Assembly (NCBI GenBank): GCA_945946745.1
Contig: CAMEWZ010000081.1
Location: 1 to 7,051 of the forward strand
Length of the DNA: 7,051 nucleotides
From: an uncultured Clostridia bacterium
GTDB lineage: Bacteria > Bacillota > Clostridia > Oscillospirales > Oscillospiraceae
Direction of reading: 5' to 3'
Under the pieces are notes generated by a model, which was not told where the DNA came from, made no database searches, and worked only from the letters and a program-made list of their open reading frames with translations. Shown here one piece after another: positions 1-5,447 of the stretch. A program made the translations under genes and the position numbers. Every line of letters starts with the position of its first letter. Within the stretch, counting starts at the first letter, position 1.

Positions 1-24
1 TGGCAAGCAAAGGAGGACTTTCCG

Positions 25-432
25 ATGATTCATGTTATTATGGGCCTGAAGGGCACCGGCAAAACAAAGAAATTGATTGACGCCATCAACGCCGCTGTGG
101 CGGAAGCCCACGGCGATGTTGTCTGCATCGAGTACGGCAGAAAGCTGACCTATGATCTGACTTACAAGGTTCGCTTGGTGGATTCCAAGGAGTACGCCAT
201 CAGCACTCCCGAAATGCTGAAGGGCTTCCTCAGCGGTCTGCATGCCGGTAATTTCGATATCACCCACGTATTCATCGACAATCTGTATAAGACCATCGGC
301 GCGGACAAGGCTGCCGCCGAGGAGTTCGTGGCCTGGTGCGCCAAATTTGCCGCGGATAACAGCATGGAGATCACCATGACCATCTCCGACGATCCCGCCA
401 ATGCCTCCGAGGCCATGAAGCAGTACCTGTAA
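25..432 (+). CDS. Small P-loop NTP-binding protein of unknown function
   Basis: A complete 135-residue protein that is little more than a nucleotide-binding core. A Walker A motif of the form GxxGxGKT occupies residues 7-14 (GLKGTGKT), immediately after a short hydrophobic beta strand. A Walker B-like strand ends in an acidic residue at 81-85 (HVFID). There is no signal peptide or membrane segment, so it should be cytosolic. AGGAGG at 11-16 lies 8 bases before the ATG and fixes the start. I recognise the general type: short single-domain ATP-binding proteins are common in Clostridia and sometimes carry misleading labels such as PilT-like. It lacks the size and the other domains of a PilT motor ATPase. 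The fold suggests ATP or GTP binding, but substrate and partner are unknown. A strong terminator follows directly, so it ends its transcript; what lies upstream is outside the window. Confidence 0.85.
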   Translation: MIHVIMGLKGTGKTKKLIDAINAAVAEAHGDVVCIEYGRKLTYDLTYKVRLVDSKEYAISTPEMLKGFLSGLHAGNFDITHVFIDNLYKTIGADKAAAEEFVAWCAKFAADNSMEITMTISDDPANASEAMKQYL

Positions 433-448
433 GGATGTACATCCTCCG

Positions 449-480
449 CCGCCGCAGCTTTTGCTGCGGCGGTACTTTTT
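449..480 (+). terminator. Rho-independent terminator after the P-loop gene
   Basis: A perfect 10-bp GC-rich stem, CCGCCGCAGC (449-458) paired with GCTGCGGCGG (463-472), has a TTTT loop and is followed by TACTTTTT. It starts 17 bases after the stop codon at 430-432. A separate 14-bp perfect palindrome, AGGATGTACATCCT (432-445), sits between stop codon and stem. The arrangement should end the upstream transcript and separate it from the MATE gene. Confidence 0.93.
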
Positions 481-519
481 GCCTGCCTTTCAAAATTCAT
501 CGTGTAGAAGGAGTATCGA

Positions 520-1884
520 ATGTCAGAAAAAAACCTGCAAGAAAACAAAATGGGCGTCATGCCCGTTGGGCGGCTGCTGGCCAACATGGCCCTGCCCATG
601 ATTCTGTCCATGCTGGTGCAGGCCCTTTACAATGTGGTGGACAGCATCTACGTATCGCAAGTATCGGAAAGCGCGGTGACCGCCTTGTCTCTGGCCTTCC
701 CGGTGCAGAACATGCAGATCGGCTTTGCCGTGGGCATCGGCGTGGGCGTCAATTCCCTGCTGAGCAAGAGTCTGGGTGAGAAAAATCAAGAGGCCGCCAA
801 CCGGGCGGCAGGCAATGGCATCGTGCTGATGCTGATTATCACGGCGGTTTTCATGCTCTTTGGCATATTTGGTGTGCGGCCCTACTATGAGATGCAGTCC
901 AATGTGACGGAGACGGTGGAGGGCGGCATTGCCTACTCCCGGATCTGCTGTGTGTTCACCCTGGGCATCTTTATGGAGATTCTGGGTGAGCGGCTGCTGC
1001 AATCCACAGGCCGCACCCTGTACACCATGGTCACCCAGAGCACCGGCGCCATCATCAATATCCTTCTGGATCCCATTTTGATCCACGGCTGGCTGGGTCT
1101 GCCCGCCATGGGCATCACCGGCGCGGCAGTGGCCACGGTGATCGGCCAGTGGGTGGCCGCCATTATGGCCCTGTACTTTAACGAAAAGCACAATCCCGAG
1201 GTTCAGTTCGGACGGCGCTATGCCAAGCTGGACGGGCAGACCGTGGGCAGCATTTTAACGGTGGGCGTGCCCTCCATCGTGATGAACGGCATCGGCTCCA
1301 TCATGAATTTCGGCATGAACCAGATCCTGCAGGGCTTCACGGAAACCGCAACCAGCGTGTTCGGCATTTATTTCAAATTGCAGAGCTTCTTCTTTATGCC
1401 CCTGTTCGGCATCAACAACGCCACCATTTCCATCATCGCGTTCAACTACGGCGCCCGGAAGCCGGAGCGGATCACCAAGACTCTGAAAATCGCCTGCGCC
1501 TGCGCCGTGTGTCTGATGACCTTTGGCCTGTTCGTGTTCCAGGTGTTCCCGGAGGCACTTCTGGGACTGTTCAATCCCAGCCCCACCTTCCTGGAGATTG
1601 GAGACGCGGCGCTGCGCACCATTAGCTGGAGCTTCCCCATCGCGGCGGTATGCATCTCCCTCAGCGCCTGCTTCCAGGCTTTGGGCAACGGCATGTATTC
1701 CACCATCACCTCCCTGTGCCGCCAGCTGCTGGTGTTGCTGCCTGTGGCGTACCTGCTGAGCTTGACCGGACAGGTAAACAACGTCTGGCTGTCCTACCCC
1801 ATCGCGGAGGTGGTCAGCGGCAGCGTGACGCTGTTCTTCTTCCTGCGGATCTACCGGCAGAAGATCAAGCCCTTGTTTGCCTAA
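520..1884 (+). CDS. MATE-family multidrug/toxin efflux transporter
   Basis: A complete 454-residue polytopic membrane protein of the usual MATE length, expected to have 12 transmembrane helices in two homologous halves. The first helix region (about 24-46) has the typical LPMILSML..ALYNVVDSIYVS pattern, followed by ALSLAFPVQ at 55-63. The loop SLGEKNQEAANRA (about 84-96) in the N half is mirrored by NYGARKPERI (309-318) in the C half. NILLDPILI (180-188) and SLCRQLLVLLP (398-408) are also characteristic of MATE proteins. Members export cationic drugs, dyes or metabolites by Na+ or H+ antiport; the substrate here cannot be told from sequence. AAGGAG at 508-513 lies 6 bases before the ATG. Independent terminators lie on both sides, so it is probably transcribed alone, although I see no convincing promoter in the 40 bases before it. 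Family assignment is firm; subfamily is not. Confidence 0.95.
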   Translation: MSEKNLQENKMGVMPVGRLLANMALPMILSMLVQALYNVVDSIYVSQVSESAVTALSLAFPVQNMQIGFAVGIGVGVNSLLSKSLGEKNQEAANRAAGNGIVLMLIITAVFMLFGIFGVRPYYEMQSNVTETVEGGIAYSRICCVFTLGIFMEILGERLLQSTGRTLYTMVTQSTGAIINILLDPILIHGWLGLPAMGITGAAVATVIGQWVAAIMALYFNEKHNPEVQFGRRYAKLDGQTVGSILTVGVPSIVMNGIGSIMNFGMNQILQGFTETATSVFGIYFKLQSFFFMPLFGINNATISIIAFNYGARKPERITKTLKIACACAVCLMTFGLFVFQVFPEALLGLFNPSPTFLEIGDAALRTISWSFPIAAVCISLSACFQALGNGMYSTITSLCRQLLVLLPVAYLLSLTGQVNNVWLSYPIAEVVSGSVTLFFFLRIYRQKIKPLFA

Positions 1885-1886
1885 TC

Positions 1887-1932
1887 AATGCGTATCCAAA
1901 TGGCATGGCGCACCATGCCATTTGGTAGCATT
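1887..1932 (+). other. Long stem-loop just downstream of the MATE gene
   Basis: CCAAATGGCATGG (1896-1908) and CCATGCCATTTGG (1913-1925) form a perfect 13-bp stem with a 4-base loop. An outer 5-bp helix, AATGC (1887-1891) with GCATT (1928-1932), extends it across a small internal loop. It begins 2 bases after the stop codon and has no T-tract of its own. It could protect the 3' end of the MATE transcript or help the terminator that follows. Confidence 0.7.
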
Positions 1933-1938
1933 AATCAC

Positions 1939-1971
1939 ATCCCCGGGATGGAAAAGTCCCGGGGATTTTTT
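1939..1971 (+). terminator. Rho-independent terminator after the MATE gene
   Basis: A perfect 10-bp stem, ATCCCCGGGA (1939-1948) with TCCCGGGGAT (1957-1966), has an 8-base loop and runs into TTTTTT (1966-1971). It ends the MATE transcript and insulates the metal ATPase promoter, which begins 11 bases further on. Confidence 0.94.
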
Positions 1972-1981
1972 GCATTTCCTA

Positions 1982-2010
1982 TTGACAACGGGAGAAAATA
2001 AGCGTATACT
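1982..2010 (+). promoter_or_regulatory. Sigma-A type promoter of the metal ATPase gene
   Basis: A perfect -35 box TTGACA (1982-1987) and a near-perfect -10 box TATACT (2005-2010) are separated by exactly 17 bases in AT-rich DNA. Transcription should start near 2016-2018, giving a leader of roughly 47 bases before the ATG at 2064. Such a strong promoter fits a gene held off by a repressor, and a candidate operator follows directly. Confidence 0.88.
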
Positions 2011-2021
2011 GAGATTATCAA

Positions 2022-2037
2022 ATGAACAATTGCTCAT
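2022..2037 (+). promoter_or_regulatory. Probable ArsR/SmtB-family metal-sensor operator
   Basis: ATGAACA (2022-2028) and TGCTCAT (2031-2037) form an imperfect inverted repeat, 6 of 7 positions matching, around a central AT. This closely resembles the ATGA(A/G)CA-NN-TGTTCAT type site known for Zn/Cd sensors of the ArsR/SmtB group such as CadC, SmtB and CzrA. It covers the expected start of transcription, where a bound repressor would block the promoter. In that family, metal binding releases the repressor, so Zn, Cd or Pb would be expected to induce the ATPase. The match is visible in the sequence; the regulator is inferred, and no regulator gene is present in the window. Confidence 0.75.
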
Positions 2038-2063
2038 ATGTTTAATTCAGAGGAGGAACCGTC

Positions 2064-4328
2064 ATGGCGAAGAAGGTCTACATCATCGACAATCTGGACT
2101 GCGCCAACTGCGCATCGAAGATCGAGAAAAAATTCAACGACCACCCAGGCGTGGAGGAGGCGATCATCACCTTTGCCACCAGGCAGCTGCGGCTGACAGC
2201 GGAGGATCCGGATGCTCTGATTCCGGAGCTGGTGGAAATCGCCCGAACCATTGAGGGAGAGGTCACCATCACCCCCAGGGACGCAGCCCATTCGGAGCAC
2301 AGCCATGGGCATCCTCATCACGGGGACGGCTGCTGCTGTGGGGAACATCTCCATGAGGATGAGGAAAGCTGCTGCGGCCACCAGCACCACCACGAGGATG
2401 GGGAGGGCTGCTGCGGCCACGAGCATCACCAGGAAGATGGCAAGAGTCACCATCACCATTCCGATCAAGAATCCCATGCCCATGGGGATGAAGAGGAAAG
2501 CGCCCTGCCGCTGATTTTGGGCGCGGGACTATTCGTGCTGGGTCTGGTGCTGAACCGGGTGGCTCCCTCCTGGGCAACGCTGCTGGCCTGTTTGGCCGCC
2601 TATGTGATTCTGGGCCGGGAGGTGGTCATGACCGCTGTCCGGAACCTGGTGAAGGGCCATGTGTTTGACGAGAATTTCCTAATGTCCGTAGCCACCATCG
2701 GCGCATTCTTTGTGGGCGACTACCCGGAGGCGGTGGGCGTGATGCTGTTCTACCGGGTGGGGGAATTTTTCGAGCACAAGGCCGTGGAGCGCAGCCGCAG
2801 CCAGATCATGGAGGCGGTGGATCTGCGGCCGGAGGTGGTTCAGCTGGTGGACGGCAACCAGGTGCGGGAGATTCCCGCCGGGCAGGCCCAGGTGGGCGAC
2901 CTGGTTCTGGTGCGGCCCGGTGACCGGATCCCCCTGGACGGCGTAGTCGTCAGCGGCCAGAGCCGGCTGGACACCGCGCCCATCACCGGTGAGCCGGTGC
3001 CGGTTTCCGTGGGAGAGGGCGACTGTGTCACCTCCGGCTGTGTCAACACCGTGGGCCAGCTCACCGTCCGGGTGGAAAAGCCCCTGGCAGAGTCCATGGT
3101 GACCCGGATTCTGGACAGCGTGGAGAATGCCGCGGCCAGCAAGCCCAAAATGGATCGGTTCATCACCCGGTTTGCCCGAATTTATACCCCTGTTGTGGTA
3201 GCGGTGGCCCTGGGCACGGCGGTGATTCCCTCCCTGTTCACCGGGAACTGGGGCTATTGGGTGTACACCGCGCTGACCTTCCTGGTCATGAGCTGCCCCT
3301 GCGCCCTGGTGCTCAGCGTGCCCCTGGCCTTCTTCGCCGGAATCGGCGCGGGAAGCAAGAAGGGGATTCTGTTCAAGGGGGGCCAATCCATGGAGGCCAT
3401 GGCGGGAATTAAAGCCGTGGTCATGGATAAGACCGGCACCATCACCAAAGGCGATTTCAAGGTGCAGAAGGTGGAAAGCGTCCTGGACTTGGCGCAGGTG
3501 GATACCCGGAAGGAACTGCTGATGCTGTGCGCCAGCTGTGAACAGCGCTCCACCCACCCCATTGCCGTCAGCATTGTGGCGGCGGCGAAGGAGCAGGGCT
3601 TGGCCTTGACCCAGCCGGAGGAACTGGAGGAGCTGCCCGGCCGGGGCATCCGCGCCCTGGTGGAGGGCAAAGAGATCCTCTGCGGAAATGCCCGTCTGAT
3701 GCGGGAAAAGGGCGTAGCCTTCGCGGATACCGCCGAATACGGCACCCGGGTGCTGGTGGCGGTGGACGGGGTCTACCAAGGGTATCTGCTGATCGCGGAC
3801 ACAGTCAAGCCCGGCGCGGAGCAGGCGGTGCGCAGGCTCCGGGATGACGGCATCGAGACGGTGATGCTCACGGGAGACGCGGAGGAAGCGGCCAAGGCGG
3901 TTGCCAGCGCGGTAGGTATCCGGGAGGTTCACGCCGGTCTGCTGCCCCACCAGAAGCTGGAACGGCTCCAGGCCATCCGCCAGGAGAAGGGCGCGGCCAT
4001 GTTCGTGGGTGACGGCATCAACGACGCCCCGGTGCTGGCGGGCGCGGATGTGGGCGCGGCCATGGGCAGCGGCGCGGACGCGGCCATCGAGGCGGCGGAT
4101 GTGGTGTTTATGACCTCGGATGTGGAGGCGGTGCCCCAGGCTCTGGGAATCGCCAAGGAGACCGGCCGGATCGCCTGGCAGAACGTGGTATTTGCTCTGG
4201 CGGTGAAGCTGGTGGTGATGTTCCTCGGTCTGCGGGGGTTTGCCTCCATGTGGCTGGCGGTATTCGCCGACTCCGGCGTGGCCATGCTGTGCGTGCTGAA
4301 TTCCATCCGGCTGCTGTATAAGAAATGA
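2064..4328 (+). CDS. cadA: Zn/Cd/Pb-exporting P1B-type ATPase (CadA/ZntA-like)
   Basis: A complete 754-residue heavy-metal P-type ATPase that would pump soft divalent cations out of the cytoplasm using ATP. Residues 1-70 form one HMA domain with metal-binding Cys13 and Cys16 in DCANC. Residues 76-140 form a linker with 21 His and 7 Cys. The core follows: actuator TGEPVP (308-313); the CPC metal-site motif in TM6 (411-413); phosphorylation motif DKTGT with Asp455; His498-Pro499 (the SEHP-equivalent of P1B pumps); TGD (603-605); and hinge GDGINDAP (649-656). About eight membrane helices are expected. Lys715 and Asp736, 21 residues apart in the last two helices, align with Lys693 and Asp714 of ZntA. 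This points to Zn/Cd/Pb rather than Cu/Ag. AGGAGG (2051-2056) lies 7 bases before the ATG. It has its own promoter and probable metal-responsive operator. The exact preferred metal is not determined. Confidence 0.95.
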   Translation: MAKKVYIIDNLDCANCASKIEKKFNDHPGVEEAIITFATRQLRLTAEDPDALIPELVEIARTIEGEVTITPRDAAHSEHSHGHPHHGDGCCCGEHLHEDEESCCGHQHHHEDGEGCCGHEHHQEDGKSHHHHSDQESHAHGDEEESALPLILGAGLFVLGLVLNRVAPSWATLLACLAAYVILGREVVMTAVRNLVKGHVFDENFLMSVATIGAFFVGDYPEAVGVMLFYRVGEFFEHKAVERSRSQIMEAVDLRPEVVQLVDGNQVREIPAGQAQVGDLVLVRPGDRIPLDGVVVSGQSRLDTAPITGEPVPVSVGEGDCVTSGCVNTVGQLTVRVEKPLAESMVTRILDSVENAAASKPKMDRFITRFARIYTPVVVAVALGTAVIPSLFTGNWGYWVYTALTFLVMSCPCALVLSVPLAFFAGIGAGSKKGILFKGGQSMEAMAGIKAVVMDKTGTITKGDFKVQKVESVLDLAQVDTRKELLMLCASCEQRSTHPIAVSIVAAAKEQGLALTQPEELEELPGRGIRALVEGKEILCGNARLMREKGVAFADTAEYGTRVLVAVDGVYQGYLLIADTVKPGAEQAVRRLRDDGIETVMLTGDAEEAAKAVASAVGIREVHAGLLPHQKLERLQAIRQEKGAAMFVGDGINDAPVLAGADVGAAMGSGADAAIEAADVVFMTSDVEAVPQALGIAKETGRIAWQNVVFALAVKLVVMFLGLRGFASMWLAVFADSGVAMLCVLNSIRLLYKK
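2328..2444 (+). repeat. Three tandem 39-base units encoding a His/Cys metal-binding linker
   Basis: Within the ATPase gene, three in-frame 39-base units (2328-2366, 2367-2405, 2406-2444) encode 13-residue repeats of the general form (G/S)CC..xHxHxED. They correspond to residues 89-101, 102-114 and 115-127. Units 2 and 3 agree at 32 of 39 bases; units 1 and 2 agree at 26 of 39. A run of four His (129-132) follows. The units lie between the HMA domain and the first membrane helix, where they could buffer or sense Zn or Cd. The repetition indicates growth by internal duplication. Confidence 0.88.
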
Positions 4329-4332
4329 AAAA

Positions 4333-4364
4333 CAGGGGAAAGGGACTTTGGTTTCTTTCCCCTG
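4333..4364 (+). terminator. Hairpin after the ATPase gene, weak or partial terminator
   Basis: CAGGGGAAAG (4333-4342) and CTTTCCCCTG (4355-4364) form a perfect 10-bp stem with a 12-base loop, starting 5 bases after the ATPase stop. The following CTTGCCTATTTG has only scattered T residues, so termination may be incomplete. It may instead be a 3'-end stabiliser. Confidence 0.6.
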
Positions 4365-4401
4365 CTTGCCTATTTGCGCTCTTGCGGTTATGGGCGGAAT
4401 T

Positions 4402-4410
4402 TGGTATACT
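4402..4410 (+). promoter_or_regulatory. Extended -10 promoter candidate for the amidohydrolase
   Basis: TGGTATACT combines the extended -10 element TGn with a TATACT hexamer (4405-4410). A weak -35, TTGCGG (4382-4387), is placed exactly 17 bases upstream. Transcription would start around 4417, only about 16 bases before the ATG at 4433. It lies inside the longer reading frame that begins at 4325, which argues against that frame being translated. Confidence 0.6.
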
Positions 4411-4432
4411 GGGGCAGAAAGGGCGTGAGAAA

Positions 4433-5302
4433 ATGCGCTGTGACTGTCATATGCACATGGTTCTGGATGGGGTGGACTGGAAAAGCGCCATCCGGCGGCA
4501 TTCGGAACAGATCGACGAGGGTTGGATCCGGCAGGTGCTGGAGACCTACCGCCGCCTGGGCTTTGCCTACCTGCGGGACGGCGGAGACCGCTGGGGCGTA
4601 GGAAAACGGGCCAGAGAACTGTCAGAAGAATACGGAATCACCTACCGGACGCCTCTGGCGCCGCTGTGCCAGGCCGGGCATTACGGTGGGTTTATCGGGA
4701 AAAAGTACGAAAATCTCCGGGAATACGCCCATTTGGTGGAGCAGGCCCGGGAGGATGGGGCGGATTTTATCAAAATCATGATCTCCGGTCTGATGGATTT
4801 TGACCGGTTCGGGGTCTTGACCGAGGAAGGGCTGGAACCGGAAACCATTTTTGAGCTGATTCACATCGCCCACGAGGAGGGCTTCGCGGTGATGGCCCAC
4901 GCCAACGGCGCCCGGACGGTGGAGACTGCGGCCCGGGCGGGGGTGGACTCCGTGGAGCACGGAGCCTATCTGGATGGGGAGGCCCTGGCGGCCATGGTGG
5001 AGAACGGGACGGTCTGGGTTCCCACCCTGTCCACCATTGGCAATCTGCGGGGGAAGGGGCGCTTTGAAGAACAGGCTGTGGAGCGGATTCTGGAAAGCGC
5101 TATGGAAAATGTGCGGCTCTTCGCGGATATGGGTGGCCTGCTGGCCCCCGGCACCGACGCCGGAGCCTGGGCCGTTCCCCACGGGAGTCTGACGGAATTT
5201 GCGCTTCTGGAACAAACTCTGGGCCAAAACGCCGACGCAGTGCTGGAAAAAGGCACCCGGCGGATTCAGGAGAAGTTTTCATGCGGCAGCTGCCTTCGTT
5301 GA
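4433..5302 (+). CDS. Amidohydrolase-superfamily metal-dependent hydrolase
   Basis: A 289-residue cytosolic enzyme carrying the metal-ligand set expected of amidohydrolase TIM barrels. These are His6 and His8 in CDCHMH at the first strand, a probable carboxylated bridging Lys114 in DFIKIMISG, His156 in MAHANG, His176 in SVEHGAYLD, and catalytic Asp242 in PGTDAG. The pattern resembles the imidazolonepropionase/prolidase-like branch, so hydrolysis of a cyclic amide, peptide or related C-N bond is likely; the substrate is unknown. The frame is open back to an ATG at 4325 overlapping the ATPase stop. I choose 4433 because the added 36 residues contain a transcript hairpin and a promoter, and family members begin just before HxH. 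The ribosome binding site is poor (AAAGGG, 4418-4423). The last residues and the stop codon come from a multi-hairpin repeat, so the C-terminus may have been altered by its insertion. Confidence 0.85.
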   Translation: MRCDCHMHMVLDGVDWKSAIRRHSEQIDEGWIRQVLETYRRLGFAYLRDGGDRWGVGKRARELSEEYGITYRTPLAPLCQAGHYGGFIGKKYENLREYAHLVEQAREDGADFIKIMISGLMDFDRFGVLTEEGLEPETIFELIHIAHEEGFAVMAHANGARTVETAARAGVDSVEHGAYLDGEALAAMVENGTVWVPTLSTIGNLRGKGRFEEQAVERILESAMENVRLFADMGGLLAPGTDAGAWAVPHGSLTEFALLEQTLGQNADAVLEKGTRRIQEKFSCGSCLR

Positions 5303-5358
5303 GAGGGCCCTCTCCGCCCCCTGTCGGGGGCACCTCTCCCAAAGGGAGAGGCAAGGCG
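5285..5358. repeat. GC-rich multi-hairpin intergenic repeat element
   Basis: The element contains, in order: palindrome GGCAGCTGCC (5285-5294); palindrome GAGAGGGCCCTCTC (5301-5314); stem GCCCCC/GGGGGC with loop TGTC (5316-5331); and stem CCTCTCCC/GGGAGAGG with loop AAA (5333-5351). An outer helix, GCCTT (5292-5296) with AAGGC (5353-5357), can enclose the inner hairpins, giving a multi-branched fold. It resembles short intergenic repeats I recall as abundant in Faecalibacterium-like and related Clostridia; that part is from memory. It lies between convergent genes, and its TGA (5300-5302) serves as the amidohydrolase stop. Confidence 0.75.
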
Positions 5359-5447
5359 CATACAGCGCTAAATTACAATTTACGCAGCCGTAACGTGTAG
5401 CGATGATTGTCCAGCCCGGGCACGCATTGTCCGCCGTCGCTGGCGGC
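5359..5447. other. Remainder of the convergent intergenic region
   Basis: These 89 bases contain no convincing gene. They hold a short inverted repeat, AAATT-AC-AATTT (5370-5381), and a weak GC hairpin, CCGCC/GGCGG, next to the AI-2E stop. The hairpin has no T-tract in either direction, so I do not call it a terminator. Part of this stretch may belong to the adjacent repeat element. Confidence 0.4.

Noticed and set aside
523..1191. 222-codon minus-strand open frame opposite the MATE gene
   Set aside because: It is antisense to a clear MATE transporter, is rich in His, Gln and Gly, and has no initiation signal.
1877..2254. 125-codon plus-strand frame spanning the MATE terminator and the ATPase start
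   Set aside because: It would run through two hairpins, a promoter and the ATPase start in another frame; there is no ribosome binding site or homology.
2328..2444. Tandem repeats considered as a CRISPR-like array
   Set aside because: The 39-base units are directly adjacent with no spacers, diverge at many positions and encode an in-frame His/Cys protein repeat.
2679..3950. Long 423-codon minus-strand open frame opposite the metal ATPase gene
   Set aside because: It lies wholly antisense to a well-supported P-type ATPase. It arises from GC-rich codon bias, has an implausible His/Gly/Gln-rich composition, and has no ribosome binding site or recognisable domain.
4325..4328. ATGA stop-start overlap suggesting translational coupling of the ATPase and amidohydrolase
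   Set aside because: The hairpin and promoter inside the extension and the position of the HxH motif favour a start at 4433, so the overlap is probably coincidental.
5285..5358. Multi-hairpin element considered as a bidirectional terminator or structured RNA gene
   Set aside because: No T-tract follows any stem on either strand and there is no promoter; a dispersed intergenic repeat explains it better.
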